A stretch of DNA of 64,000 nt from NCBI RefSeq assembly GCF_011386835.1, contig NC_088794.1:66108506-66172505 (forward strand), given 5' to 3'. Source of the DNA: Chrysemys picta bellii (lineage: Eukaryota > Chordata > Testudines > Emydidae). The translations under genes were made by a program, and so were the position numbers. A model generated the notes under the pieces. It searched no databases, was not told where the DNA came from, and saw only the letters and a list, made by a program, of their open reading frames with translations. Below are positions 46,385 to 57,992 of the stretch, piece after piece. The first letter of the stretch is position 1; each line of letters begins with the position of its first letter.

Positions 46385-47010
46385 TTAAGGGGCATAGGCA
46401 AAAGGATGGTCTCTTATGTTACTGGGTCCCAGACCATTCACAGCTCTGAAGATTGTAACCAACATCTTGAATTACTTCCATAAGTGAGTCGATCACTACT
46501 ACAAAGGGCAGAGCACCTGTGTACTATGCTTTTAGGAATTCAGTGCACTGATATTTTGAGCTATTACATATTGCATCAGCTAAAGCTTCCCAATCCTTTT
46601 CACCAGTAACTCTAAGCATAGCATATTGCAGTTATTTAGCCTGAAAGTGACCAAAGTGTGAACCAAGACAATGTCCTCATCCAAGAGAAGAGGTTGCAGT
46701 TTCCTAGCCAAGGGGTGGTGAAGAAAACCAATATGAGATATCACCACGGCTGGGAAGCCAAGAGCAGTATTAAAGATGCAACCTGGTGTAATACACCATC
46801 AGTGGAAGTGAGGTCCTGTGGTTTATATGGACCAATTTAAATTGAGGTACCAAACTCAGACCAACACTGTCTGACCTTTGTATCAAGATCAGAGGACACT
46901 GAATACTCAGTGCATGTGAGAAACAGCAGCTTAGGTTATGCTTGAGTGAGTATCCATGGCCAAACCAAAGAGCTTGTTAATGGGCTGTGGAAAGAGATGC
47001 CAGCAGCACT
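46385..47010 (-). repeat. Possible decayed LINE-derived repeat
   Basis: 'gggtcccagaccattcacagctctgaagattgtaac' read on the minus strand gives a V-T-I-F-x-A-V-N-G-L-G-P series like the post-RT region of L2/Jockey-type LINEs. 'gcatattgcagttatttagcctgaaagtgaccaaag' also resembles a dispersed amniote repeat. Too diverged to assign. Confidence 0.3.
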
Positions 47011-49410
47011 CCTCAGTCAGATGAACTGGTGTAACTTGGGTTTGTGTTTTTTCTGTTCCTTTCTATGTATTATGTAGCCTGTGAAATTTTGAATAAAACT
47101 GATACAAAGGCAGTAACTGAGTTCTGCGCAACATGCTTACTTATTAAGAATGTACACAAAATATATTGTAGCAGTTGTCTCTGATACCCCTGGTTATGTT
47201 ACTCTTTCAAGCTGGCCAGAAACATCTGTCTTTTAATGCTTTGTCAGTTTGAATTAATCCTGATCTCTAATTTAAAAGATAGTTATAGCAACATATTCTT
47301 GTTGGCACTTTGACAACAAAACAAGGGATCAGTATTTCATTTAGTATGAAATGAATTACTATCGTAGTGCAATAGTAACAGACCAAATGGATGCCCTAAA
47401 TGAGCTGCATCAGGCGTGAGGTATGTCCGGTTGTTCTATGGCCAGCGTGTTTGATCTGTCACAGGAACAAAGTGTGGCTGCAAATTGCTGGAGACCTAAT
47501 GTCTGCACTATTTACTTCAGGGTGTTCGCATACTGTTAAAATCCTGTAACAGTTCAGATGGGGTAGTTGCCGTGTTACACAGTTTTTGTTCAAGCTTCTC
47601 AAGGAGATCAATATAATTTTATATTCCATATAACACAATACTAATAGTACTTTGCATTTCTATAGTGTCTTTTATTTGCAGCTCTCAAAGTGTTTTATAA
47701 ATACCGAGCAAAAACAAATAAACATAACTGGAAAATTAAGTGCAAATAAATGAAATATATATATACATTTTAACAAAGAGAGACTGCTATCAATACTAAA
47801 AAAATAAAGACCGGATTGAAAGAATCAGAGATCAGAGGTCAAAGTGCATTTATAGTATAAATTATGGACTGGCTGCAGAGCAGCTGGGTTTTTTTCTATC
47901 ACAAATATAGGTCCTTTGTTATTTATAAATGCTACATTTCACAGCTATGCTGCAGTTTTCCTCTTTTTACAAATAAGGACACATCTCTGATCAGCTTATT
48001 ACAATTCACTCCAAAGCCAGACCAGCAAAGGTGGGGACAATGGTGGGGGCAGTTGGGTTGTTGTATGAGCATTGGGATAAAACCAGAAATATATGGCTAT
48101 ATATATCGTTCCCAATGTTATCTTTTGGTGTCATGCCCTAATTTCATTTCAAACCATAATTTATTCACTTTCTTGCCCCATTCCCATTTCTACCCCCATC
48201 CTCCTCAAACTTACTTCTGCCACACATGGGCCTGTCTAATGTTCACTCACAGTCTGGTCACTTCAACAGGAACAGTGGTGAGTGGGAAGAAAAGGAAAAT
48301 CTTCAAGCTCTAGGTTTAATATTCTATGTCTATTGAGGTTACAGAATATTTATGGAACATGTCTATGAATGTCACCTTGAAGTACACCTATAGATGTAAC
48401 TACTTCAGATCTGAGATTAGCCCTTGGATGATTACTGACCATGTCTAGGGGAGTTTGCATTTCTCTGAAGCCCTTCCATTTCCAGATCCACAACATCAAA
48501 ATTGTAAGGGTAGGTAGAGGTGGATTCCAAATGAGATCTCTGGCCTGACTGTTATCAAAGAGACAGGCAATTGGAAGATAATTATGTGGATTGCCATGAG
48601 AGAAAATAAGTTGCCCTTAATCTTTCATATGCTACCATTTTGCTGAGGAAAATTTAAGTTTAATTTCAGATACAGAGAACACTGCTGAATTTTGATGGAA
48701 AAACGTATACTTCTGAGCTGTTTAAGTGTTTAGCTGTGTGGTGACATGTCTTGGTCTTTCTATAGTCTCCAATCAGCTATTTTCCAAACATAAACATGTT
48801 TATGGTTTTGAATGGATTTTTGTGTGTACTCATGAGCTCTGATTGCCTTATAATACCTTGTGCAGTTGTCTCTGAACACACTGACCTGCTCCATTAATTT
48901 GGTAGCATCTTTTGTGAAAGAGCTAATCTTGAGACTTATTGTCCATTTAATTAACTTTTAACAGATTGCAAGACAACAAATCATAATGGAAATTACTTCC
49001 AGAGCTTTTCTAACAAAAATGTGTCAGATGCATTGTATTGCTGTAGCTTCTTTATTTTTTATTTTGCACAGACATGATTAGGATATGAGAAATTGGAATG
49101 CGATCTGTATAGACCGGAAGAGGTAATATACTTGGGAGGAAATAGATTAAATCGTATGCATACATTAGCTGTGCAACCTCACGCCATTCTGCACAGTTCA
49201 TTCATAACATGTGCTCAATGCAGAGTGCACTTCAAAATGTGATTGGTGTGGGGGAACCAGAAAGAAGCTTAGCAGTTACTCAGGGAAGAAGAAATGAGAG
49301 GCTAGTGGCAGGATCTATGAGGAGGATCAGCAGCACCCATGTGTGTGCATGGAGCAAGAGAGAGGCTTCTATAGAAAAAAGGAGATGGTCTTGTGGTTAA
49401 TGAACTGAAG

Positions 49411-49640
49411 TGGGTTGTGCTGGCTGTGGATGCAATTCTTTCCTTTCCCAGAGACTCACTGGTTGACTTTGGGCATGTCACATAAAGTCCCTGTGCTTCA
49501 CTTCTCCACCTGTAAAATGAGGGTGGTAATACTTCCTTTCTTCCACAGGCTGTCTTTTATCCCATTAGATTACTCAGCTTTTTGGGACTTTTACTGTAAG
49601 TTTGTCATGTGCTGAGCATATTGAGGGCCCAGTGTTACCT
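49411..49640 (+). mobile_element. MIR-like SINE
   Basis: 'gactttgggcatgtcaca', 'gtgcttcacttctccacctgtaaaatgagggtggtaatacttcc' and 'tttgtcatgtgctgagca' follow the order of the MIR/CORE-SINE consensus in sense orientation. It lies directly upstream of the hAT element. Confidence 0.7.
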
Positions 49641-49665
49641 GGGTACTGCCACCAAATGCAAATAA

Positions 49666-49673
49666 ATGGTAAT
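49666..49673. repeat. hAT target duplication, left copy
   Basis: ATGGTAAT; partner ATGATAAT at 56132-56139, one mismatch. Confidence 0.75.
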
Positions 49674-50215
49674 TAGGTCTGTTGATTAATCGCAGTTAAC
49701 TCATGCGATTAACTCAAAAAAAGTAATTGTGATTAAAAAAATGAATTGGGATTAATGGCAGTTTTACTTGCACTGTTAAACAATAGAATACCAGTTGAAA
49801 TTTATTAAATATTTTGGATGTTTTTTTGACATTTTCATATGTATTGTATTCTGTGTTGTAACTGAAATCAAAGTGTATATTGTTTTTGTTTCTAAATATT
49901 TGCACTGTAAAAATGATAAACAAAAAAAAAAGTATTTTTCAGTTCACCTCATACAAGTATTGTAGTGCAAGATATTTGTTGTGAAAGTGCAATTTACAAA
50001 TGTAGGGGTTTTTTTGTTACATAACTGCACTCAAAAACAAAACAATGTAAAATTTTAGAGCCTACAAGTCCACTCAGTCCCACACAAGATATTTACGTGC
50101 CAGATGCGCTAAAGATGAATATGTCCCTTCATAGAATCATAGAATATCAGGGTTGGAAGGGACCTCAAGAGGTCATCTAGTCCAACCCCCTGCTCAAAGC
50201 AGGACCAATTCCCAG

Positions 50216-53065
50216 CTAAATCATCCCAGCCAGGGCTTTGTCAAGCTGGGCCTTAAAAACCTCCAAGGAAGGAGATTCCACCACCTCCCTAGGTAACGCA
50301 TTCCAGTGTTTCACCACCCTCCTAGTGAAATAGTTTTTCCTGATATCCAACCTGGACCTCCCCCACTGCAACTTGAGACCATTGCTCCTTGTTCTGTCAT
50401 CTGCCACCACTGAGAACAGCCAAGCTCCATCCTCTTTGGAACCCCCCTTCAGGTAGTTGAAGGCTGCTATCAAATCCCCCCTCATTCTTCTCTTCTGGAG
50501 ACTAAACAATCCCAGTTCCCTCAGCCTCTCCTCATAAGTCATGTGCTCCAGACCCCTAATCATTTTTGTTGCCCTCCGCTGGACTCTTTCCAATTTTTCC
50601 ACATCCTTCTTGTAGTGTGGGGCCCAAAACTGGACACAGTATTCCAGATGAGGCCTCACCAATGTCGAATAAAGGGGAACGATCACGTCCCTCGATCTGC
50701 TGGCAATGCCCCTACTTATACAGCCCAAAATGCCGTTAGCCTTCTTGGCAACAAGAGCACACTGTTGACTCATATCCAGCTTCTCGTCCACTGTGACCCC
50801 TAGGTCCTTTTCTGCAGAACTGCTACCTAGCCATTCGGTCCCTAGTCTGTAGCAGTGCATGGGATTCTTCCGTCCTAAGTGCAGGACTCTGCACTTGTCC
50901 TTGTTGAACCTCATCAGGTTTTTTTCGGCCCAATCTTCTAATTTGTCTAGGTCCCTCTGTATCCGATCCCTACCCTCTAGTGTATCTACCACGCCTCCTA
51001 GTTTAGTGTCATCTGCAAACTTGCTGAGAGTGCAGTCCACACCATCCTCCAGATCATTAATAAAGATATTAAACAAAACCGGCCCCAGGACCGACCCTTG
51101 GGGCACTCCGCTTGAAACCGGCTGCCAACTAGACATGGAGCCATTGATCACTACCCGTTGAGCCCGACGATCTAGCCAGCTTTCTATCCACCTTACAGTC
51201 CATTCATCCAGCCCATACTTCTTTAACTTGGCGGCAAGAATACTGTGGGAGACCGTATCAAAAGCTTTGCTAAAGTCAAGGAATAACACATCCACTGCTT
51301 TCCCCTCATCCACAGAGGCAGTTATCTCATCATAGAAGGCAATTAGGTTAGTCAGGCACGACTTCGCCTTCGTGAATCCATGCTGACTGTTCCTGATCAC
51401 TTTCCTCTCCTCTAAATGTTTCATAATTGATTCCTTGAGGACCTGCTCCATGATTTTTCCAGGGACTGAGGTGAGGCTGACTGGCCTGTAGTTCCCCGTA
51501 TCCTCCTTCTTCCCTTTTTTAAAGATGGGCACTACATTAGCCTTTTTCCAGTCATCTGGGACCTCCCCCGATCGCCATGAGTTTTCAAAAATAATGACTA
51601 ATGGCTCTGCAATCTCACCCGCCAACTCCTTTAGCACCCTCGGATGCAGCGCATCCGGCCCCATGGACTTGTGCACGTCCAGTTTTTCTAAATAGTCCCG
51701 AACCACTTCTTTCTCCACAGAGGGTTGGTCACCTTCTCCCCATGCTGTACTGCCCAGTGCAGCAGTCTGGGAGCTGACCTTGTTTGTGAAGACAGAGGCA
51801 AAAAAATCATTGAGTACATTAGCTTTTTCCACATCCTCGGTCACTAGGTTGCCTCCCTCATTCAGTAAGGGGCCCACACTTTCCTTGATTTTCTTCTTGT
51901 TGCTAACATACCTGAAGAAACCCTTCTTGTTACTCTTAACATCTCTTGCTAACTGCAACTCCAAGTGTGATTTGGCCTTCCTGATTTCACTCCTGCACGC
52001 CTGAGCAATATTTTTATACTCCTCCCTGGTCATTTGTCCAATCTTCCACTTCTTGTAAGCTTCTTTTTTGCATTTAAGATCAGCAAGGATTTCACTGTTT
52101 AGCCAAGCTGGTCGCCTGCCATATTTACTATTCTTTCTACACATCGGGATGGTTTGTTCCTGCAACCTCAATAAGGATTCTTTAAAATACAGCCAGCTCT
52201 CCTGGACCCCTTTGCCCTTCATGTTATTCTCCCAGGGGATCCTGCCCATCTGTTCCCTGAGGGAGTCAAAGTCTGCTTTTCTGAAGTCCAGGGTCCGTAT
52301 TCTGCTGCTCTCCTTTCTTCCTTGTGTCAGGATCCTGAACTCGACCATCTCATGGTCACTGCCTCCCAGGTTCCCATCCACTTTTGCTTCCCCTACTAGT
52401 TCTTCTCTGTTTGTGAGTAGCAGGTCAAGAAAAGCTTTGCCCCTAGTTGGTTCCTCCAGCACTTGCACCAGGAAATTGTCCCCTACATTATCCAAAAATT
52501 TCCTGGATTGCCTGTGCACCGCTGTATTGCTCTCCCAGCAGATATCAGGGTGATTAAAGTCTCCCATGAGAACCAGGGCCTGCGATCTAGCAACTTCTGC
52601 TAGTTGCCAGAAGAAAGCCTCGTCCACCTCATCCCCCTGGTCTGGTGGTCTATAGCAGACTCCAACCATGACATCACCCTTGTTGCTCACACTTCTCAAC
52701 TTTATCCAGAGACTCTCAGGTTTTTCTGCAGTTTCATACCGGAGCTCTGAGCAGTCATACTCCTCTCTTACATACAACGCAACTCCCCCACCTTTTCTGC
52801 CCTGCCTGTCCTTCCTGAACAGTTTATATCCATCCATGACAGTACTCCAGTCATGTGAGTTATCCCACCAAGTCTCTGTTATTCCAGTCACATCATAGTT
52901 CCCTGACTGTGCCAGGACTTCCAGTTCTCCCTGCTTGTTTCCCAGGCTTCTTGCATTTGTGTATAGGCACTTAAGATAACTCATCGATCGTCTCTCTTTC
53001 TCAGCATGAGACAGGAGTCCTCCCCTCTTGCACTCTCCTGCTTGTGCTTCCTCCCAGGATCCCAT
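50216..53065 (-). CDS. CR1 ORF2: endonuclease-reverse transcriptase
   Basis: 949 codons without interruption, the normal size for CR1 ORF2. It would nick chromosomal DNA and copy the element RNA at the nick. Domains: AP-type endonuclease about residues 30-245, with N37 (YTNARSL), E64 (ITETWWD), D169 and N171 (GDFNHP), and S236-D237-H238 (GGSDHEM). Reverse transcriptase spans about 465-760: the [19 protein letters not shown] block, [11 protein letters not shown] with D597, [17 protein letters not shown] at about 652-668 and FADDTK with D685-D686. C-terminal region to 949 has [15 protein letters not shown] and RATKMIRG. All catalytic residues expected for the family are present. A likelier start is the Met at residue 28 just before the endonuclease; ORF1 ends 45 bp upstream of the first Met. 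The intact frame indicates a young insertion. Confidence 0.95.
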   Translation of the reverse strand: MGSWEEAQAGECKRGGLLSHAEKERRSMSYLKCLYTNARSLGNKQGELEVLAQSGNYDVTGITETWWDNSHDWSTVMDGYKLFRKDRQGRKGGGVALYVREEYDCSELRYETAEKPESLWIKLRSVSNKGDVMVGVCYRPPDQGDEVDEAFFWQLAEVARSQALVLMGDFNHPDICWESNTAVHRQSRKFLDNVGDNFLVQVLEEPTRGKAFLDLLLTNREELVGEAKVDGNLGGSDHEMVEFRILTQGRKESSRIRTLDFRKADFDSLREQMGRIPWENNMKGKGVQESWLYFKESLLRLQEQTIPMCRKNSKYGRRPAWLNSEILADLKCKKEAYKKWKIGQMTREEYKNIAQACRSEIRKAKSHLELQLARDVKSNKKGFFRYVSNKKKIKESVGPLLNEGGNLVTEDVEKANVLNDFFASVFTNKVSSQTAALGSTAWGEGDQPSVEKEVVRDYLEKLDVHKSMGPDALHPRVLKELAGEIAEPLVIIFENSWRSGEVPDDWKKANVVPIFKKGKKEDTGNYRPVSLTSVPGKIMEQVLKESIMKHLEERKVIRNSQHGFTKAKSCLTNLIAFYDEITASVDEGKAVDVLFLDFSKAFDTVSHSILAAKLKKYGLDEWTVRWIESWLDRRAQRVVINGSMSSWQPVSSGVPQGSVLGPVLFNIFINDLEDGVDCTLSKFADDTKLGGVVDTLEGRDRIQRDLDKLEDWAEKNLMRFNKDKCRVLHLGRKNPMHCYRLGTEWLGSSSAEKDLGVTVDEKLDMSQQCALVAKKANGILGCISRGIASRSRDVIVPLYSTLVRPHLEYCVQFWAPHYKKDVEKLERVQRRATKMIRGLEHMTYEERLRELGLFSLQKRRMRGDLIAAFNYLKGGSKEDGAWLFSVVADDRTRSNGLKLQWGRSRLDIRKNYFTRRVVKHWNALPREVVESPSLEVFKAQLDKALAGMI

Positions 53066-53109
53066 TTCCCCACTTACCTCAGGGCTTTGGTCTCCTTCCC
53101 CCGGTGAAC

Positions 53110-54119
53110 CTAGTTTAAAGCCCTCCTCACTAGGTTAGCCAGCCTGCTGGCGAAGATGCTCTTCCCTCTCTTAGTTAGGTGGAGCCCGTCTCTGCCTAGC
53201 ACTCCTTCTTCTTGGAACACCATCCCATGGTCGAAGAATCCAAAGCCTTCTCTCCGACACCACCTGCGTAGCCATTCGTTGACTTCCACGATTCAACGGT
53301 CTCTACCCCGGCCTTTTCCTTGCACAGGGAGGATGGACGAGAACACCACTTGCGCCTCAAACTCCTTTATCCTTCTTCCCAGAGCCACGTAGTCTGCAGT
53401 GATCCGCTCAAGGTCATTCTTGGCAGTATCATTGGTGCCCACGTGGAGAAGCAGGAAGGGGTAGCGATCCGAGGGCTTGATGAGTCTCGGCAGTCTCTCC
53501 GTCACATCGTGTATCCTAGCTCCTGGCAAGCAGCAGACCTCTCGGTTTTCCCGGTCGGGGCGGCAGATACATGACTCAGTCCCCCTGAGGAGGGAGTCCC
53601 CGACCACCACCACCCTCCTCCTCCTCTTGGGAGTGGTGGTTGTGGAACCCCCATCCCTAGGACAGTGCATCTTTTGCCTTCCAATCGGTGGAGTCGCCTT
53701 CTGCTCCCTTCCCTCAGATGGGTCATCTAGTCCACTCTCCGCATTAGTACCTGTAGAGAGAGAAAATGGAAACGATTGCTCACCTGTATTTCCATTGCTG
53801 GTGCATGGACGCTCCTCTTTCTCCTTCTGGAGGTCACATGCTGCCAAACCTCCTCACAATCCTTCTGTCCCTGCTGCGCCTGCTCTGAATCTTCAGAACA
53901 TTGCGGCCGTAGAAGCATCTCCTGACGTCTGTCCAGGAAATCTTCATTTTCCCTTATGCAACTCAGAGTCGATACTCGTTTCTCCAGCCCTCGAACCTTC
54001 TCTTCCAATATGGAGACCAGCTTGCACTTTGTACAGACAAAGTCGTTTCTGTCCTGTGGAAGAAAGACAAACATGGCACAACCTGTGCAGGTGACAACAG
54101 CTGATCGCTCACCTTCCAT
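53110..54119 (-). pseudogene. CR1 ORF1: zinc-finger and SGNH-esterase protein, disabled
   Basis: CR1 ORF1 proteins bind element RNA and contain a Cys-rich finger plus a lipase/esterase-like domain. Here the N-terminus (frame ending 53727) has CTGCAMF...FVCTKCKL, a four-Cys finger, then a short coiled coil (LEEKVRGLEKRVS). A frameshift in the region 53750-53850 moves the reading to a second frame (53847-53293), which has a basic PKRRRR stretch, the GDSLLRG serine block and HVGTNDTA. This frame meets TGA at 53293-53295, where a CGA Arg codon decayed by CpG transition is likely. The esterase C-terminus with a DGLHL block then continues in the same frame to TAG at 53110. Two lesions: one indel and one stop. 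Confidence 0.88.
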
Positions 54120-54277
54120 ATCACCGTCCTCTTAAGAGCTTCCTCAACTGTTGCAGGAACTACTCAGAGAAACCTGCAGATGAAAGCCTCAGTGCGCTCT
54201 CCCCACGTGAACTCCCAGGCAAACTCCCGCTGTTAGCCTCTGCTGTTCGCCGCTCAGCTGGTTCGCTGCTGACTGCC

Positions 54278-54285
54278 CTTATATA
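54278..54285 (-). promoter_or_regulatory. TATA-like box in the CR1 5' UTR
   Basis: TATATAAG on the minus strand, about 40 bp from the 5' end of the element and about 160 bp before ORF1. Whether it acts as a promoter cannot be judged from sequence alone. Confidence 0.3.
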
Positions 54286-54322
54286 CCAGTCAGGCCCACT
54301 CAAGGCCCACCTGGAACAATGT

Positions 54323-54649
54323 TTCATGTTTCAACCATCGTTTCAGGGGATATGCATCCATGCTGATGACGGGTTCTGCTCGATAACAGTCCAAAGCAGT
54401 GCAGACTGATGCATGTTCATTTTCATCATCTGAGTCAGATGCCACCAGCAGAAGGTTGATTTTCTTTTTTGGTGGTTCAGTTTCTGTAATTTCTGCATTG
54501 GAGTGTTGCTCTTTTAAGACTTCTGAAAGCATGCTCCGCACTTTGTCCTGTTCAGATTTTGGAAGGCACTTCAGATTCTTAAATCTTGGGTGGAGTGCTA
54601 TAGCTATCTTTAGAAATCTCACATTGGCACCTTCTTTGCGTTTTGTCAA
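54323..54649 (-). pseudogene. hAT transposase, C-terminal fragment
   Basis: The open frame on the minus strand contains ALHPRFKNLKCLPKSEQDKV, matching the 'LDPRFK' region of the catalytic core of hAT transposases, then an acidic/KK stretch (EPPKKKINLLL, DSDDENEH) and YRAEPVISMD...PLKRW near the dimerisation region. The frame ends in CR1 sequence just past 54323, because the LINE inserted in the transposase gene. Upstream domains (BED finger, first catalytic Asp) are missing, so this is a relic. Confidence 0.8.
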
Positions 54650-54717
54650 ATCTGCAGTGAAAGTGTTCTTAAAATGAACAACATGTGCTGGGTCATCATC
54701 CGGACTGCTATAACATG

Positions 54718-55411
54718 TGTGATAGACCCAGACCAGTTGGGAACAGCAGAGTAGCGGAAGGGAGATATACTGGCCACTGGATAAGTAGTTTTCTGTTCCC
54801 TGAGTGACCAGAGCAGGGGCTGCTTCAGGCTAATAGACCACCTGACTCCAATTAACCTGCTAAGAGTCAGGTGAGGCAGTTAAGCACCTGACTCTAATTA
54901 AGGCCCCTCTGATGCTATAAAAGGGCTCCCTCCAGTCAAGCCCTCCAGTCAAGCCAGGGGGAGCCAGAGGAGAGGAAGTGTGTGAGGAACTGGGAGTAAG
55001 AGGTGTGCAAGAAGCTGAGAGTGAGTAGGCGTACTGCTGGAGGACGGAGAAGTACAAGTGTTATCAGACATCAGGAGGAAGGTCTGGTGTTGAGGATAAA
55101 GAAGGTGTTGGGAGGAGGCCATGGGGAAGTAGCCCAGGGAGTTGTAGGTGTCGTGCAACTGTACCAGGAGGCACTCTAAACAGCTGCAGTCCACAGGGCC
55201 CTGGGCTGGAACCCGGAGTAGAGGGCGGGCCTGGGTTCCCCCCATACCTCCCAACTCCTGATCAAACACAGGAGGAATTGACCTGGACTATAGCTTCTAC
55301 CAGAGGGGAAGGTCTCTGGACTGTTTCCTGACCCACAGGGTGAATCTGTGAAGCAAGCAAATCTGCCAATAACCGCAGGACCCACCAAGGTAGAGGAGGA
55401 ACTTTGTCACA
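54718..55411 (+). mobile_element. Solo LTR nested in the hAT element
   Basis: Starts TGTGATAGACCC and ends TTTGTCACA, with TGTGA/TCACA short inverted ends. CATG flanks both sides (54714-54717 and 55412-55415), a 4-bp duplication; ACATG is possible because the end base is ambiguous. It carries TATAAAAG at 54916-54923. The host hAT reads through cleanly when it is removed ('gctataacatg' to 'acatatatggcag'). No internal sequence, hence a solo LTR from recombination. Probably Gypsy-type from its duplication length, but no coding sequence proves this. Confidence 0.88.
54916..54923 (+). promoter_or_regulatory. TATA box of the nested LTR
   Basis: TATAAAAG about 200 bp into the LTR, followed by 'ggctccctcc', the typical U3/R position. 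Confidence 0.6.
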
Positions 55412-56139
55412 CATGACATATATGGCAGAATGTGGGTAAAACGGAGCAGGGGACATACAATTCTCCCACAAGGAGTTCAGTCACAAATTTAATTAATGCA
55501 TTATTTTTTTAACAAGCATCATCAGCATGGAATCATGTCCTCTGGAATGGTGGCTGAAGCATGAAGGGGCATAGGAATATTTGACATGTAAATACCTTGC
55601 AACGCTGGCTACAACAGTGCCATGCGAATACCTGTTCTCACTTTCTGGTGACATTGTAAACACGATGAGGGTAGCATTATCTCCTGTAAATGTAAACAAA
55701 CTTGTTTGTCTTAGTGATTGGCTGAACAAGAAGTAGGACTGAGTGGACTTGCAGGTTCTAAAATTTTACATTGTTTTATTTTTGAATGCAGGTTTTTTGT
55801 ACATAATTCTACATTTGTAAGTTCAACTTTCATTATAAAAGGATTCCACTACAGTACTTGTATTTAGGTGAATCAAAAATACTATTTATTTTGTTTTTTT
55901 ACAGTGCAAATACTTGTAATCAAAAATAAATATAAAGTGAGCACTGTACACTTTGTATTGTGTTGTAATTGAAATCAATATATTTGAAAATGTAGAAAAC
56001 ATCAAAAAATATTTAAAGAAATGGTATTGTATTATTGTTTAACAGTGTTATTAATCGCATGATTAATCATGATACTTTTTTTAATAATGTGATTAATTGC
56101 GATTAATTTTTTAAATCGCTTGACAGCCCTAATGATAAT

Positions 56140-57992
56140 ACATGTATATCTGAAAGGGTTACAGTAAATCCTATAGAATGGGGCAGTCAGTCTCTCAGAA
56201 TTTCAAATGAAGGTGTAAATCTGTAGCAGACTGGATCAGTACACATAGTCAATATTTGTCCAATGATGTTAGGAATACTGTGGATTTGTTATGATTAAAT
56301 ATGTTTTGATTGTTTCTATTCTGCCTCTGGGGCTTTGGTTACTTGAACTGTTAATTGTACAGTTAAAGTAAGAGTCAAATTCAGCTCAGTGGTAACTAAA
56401 TTAAACCATAGGCTCTGGGTAAAGGCTGGATAGAACTGAAAAACTGTATTTAGTCTTAACCCTAAATAAGATGTACAGGGTGATGGATTGGTACTGGTTG
56501 TCTTTACCTTCTATTCTTCTTGCTTCCCGTTTGGTCAGTTTTGTTATTTTGGCAGGACTAAATAGATGGAACAGTTTGATCTGTATCTTGATTTAGAGTG
56601 AAATTCATCCCTGTGCAGTTAGCATGTACACAAGGCCTACTCAGAAGAGTGAATTTCACCTTTAGGACCAGATTCTGATTGCCTACTCTGACTGAGTAGC
56701 ACCTACTGTACAAGTAGGTCCATTGATTTCAGTGGGATTACTCATGGGATAAGGTGTTAATTTTAGTAGACTATCTGGGTTTTAGTTTGTCAGACTATGG
56801 AGAAAGTAATACAGAAGTCTCAGGTGGAAAAATCATATGGTTGATTTTAATGCATATTTTTGTTCTAAATCTTGAAGTCAAGAGAATTACTCATGTTTAT
56901 AAATGGGCTGCAAGATGGGGAGCCTCAGAGCAGTATCTCCAAAATACTCCGAGCCTCACAAAATTGCTAGCTAAACACCATTGTTTTATATGCTGGGCTG
57001 AAGAACAGCGAGTCAGTCAAATGTTATATTTGCATGAGCTTTAGTATTTTCAATAGAATAGGAAGATATGCATATGTCTGTATATGAGATGTGAACGTTA
57101 GTACAAGGATATTAGCAAATCTTATTGTTAATTTATTTAGTGTTTGATTGTGCACCATAGAAGTCAGTGGGAGCCTTACCATTGACTTCAATGAGCACAG
57201 AGGAAAAAAAAAGAGGAAAAATCCATTTATAGTCCTGACCTAGATATTCCCCTGACCAGGATTCAGACTCAGCTCTTTACTGGAGGATCATTGTTTTATT
57301 TCAGCTTCCTGACAAAACCCTGAAGAGGCCTGACTGGCTGTTTTATGAATCCCTCCAAGTGATGATCTTGCAGTTAGACTCACCCATTATGAGAGCATGA
57401 AATGCTGTCAGTCTGGTTTTATTTTGTGCTACAATACTTGTTTCTGTGAGTTTAAACTTGACTGTTGCTATTTCTGCCATAGGGCTAGAGTTCCCAAAGG
57501 GAACACATACAGTACCAAGCACTTTTATTTTTTTAAAACAAATTAATGTCATTCCTACTCATTAAAATAGGGAAAGAGATCATTTCAATGATAATTACTA
57601 AATGTCTGCCTTTACAGAAAACCAACATTTCTAAATATCAGATTGTGTTCTTATCCGTATATACTGAACTACAATAATTATCAGCAGAACTTTTCAGTAC
57701 ACTTTAAGTGCATATAAGCTTGTGATCTATGAAATAAAACAGAGAAAACCAACCCTTTCTTTCTTATTCCCTTTTATGCCTTATAGGGAACCATACTTTA
57801 ATTAGTTTAATCATTAAAATTAGAAAGAAAGGTTGATTTTTTTCCCCCTTTCCTAAAGCACTTTGAGATCAATGGACAGTGCGCAATGCATTTAGTACTT
57901 CTGTAACTGCAGAATTTGCTATTGATTCCACCCTCTGTTCATCTTTTGCTGCAAATCTGGGACCCAGAATCTAAGCTTTCTAATATCTAGAT
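56140..57992. other. No gene recognised; short palindromes
   Basis: Two members of the dispersed palindrome family, at 56663-56757 ('gaccagattctgattgcc...ttgatttcagtgggattactc') and about 57160-57200 ('gtcagtgggagccttaccattgacttcaatgag'). The frames 56754-57044 and 57343-57552 have no domain. Confidence 0.5.

Larger units (their letters stand above)
41397..49410. other. No gene recognised; old repeat fragments
   Basis: Includes 'tcaatcacaaaacttccattgattt' (41641-41705), a repeat of 'aggcacctaa' units (41755-41950), 'ctcaactcccactgaagttaa' (44100-44175), 'cctaaatacctaagtccctttagaaaatgggg' (46060-46165), a possible LINE-derived block (46385-47010) and AT microsatellites near 43610-43660. The minus frame 45142-45375 (77 residues) is the most protein-like but unidentified. 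Confidence 0.5.
50133..54322 (-). mobile_element. Near full-length CR1 LINE
   Basis: 4.19 kb, minus strand. The 3' end is the CR1 ATTCTATGATTCT terminus (plus strand 'agaatcatagaatatcagggttggaagg'). It has a short 3' UTR, intact ORF2, disabled ORF1 and about 200 bp of 5' UTR with a TATATAAG box (54278-54285). The pentamer TTCAT at 50128-50132 recurs at 54323-54327, a plausible short target duplication. Across the junction the host hAT sequence reads continuously ('tatgtcccttcat' then 'gtttcaaccatcg'). Being nearly complete is unusual, because most CR1 copies are heavily 5'-truncated. Confidence 0.93.
49674..56131 (-). mobile_element. hAT element, host of two nested insertions
   Basis: Left end TAGGTCTGTTGATTAATCGC and the reverse complement of the right end (TAGGGCTGTCAAGCGATTTA) are imperfect terminal repeats. 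The 8-bp flanks ATGGTAAT (49666-49673) and ATGATAAT (56132-56139) match at 7 of 8. Subterminal sequence at both ends is loaded with GATTAATCGC/GCGATTAA motifs and an 'cactgttaaacaataRaatacc' block. After removing the CR1 (50133-54322) and the LTR (54718-55411), with one copy of each duplication, about 1.57 kb remain. That is too short for a full hAT transposase, so the element is a deletion derivative with only a C-terminal transposase remnant. Confidence 0.85.

Noticed and set aside
50543..53574. Plus-strand frames of 74-161 residues across the CR1
   Set aside because: They are antisense shadows of the intact ORF2 and of ORF1.
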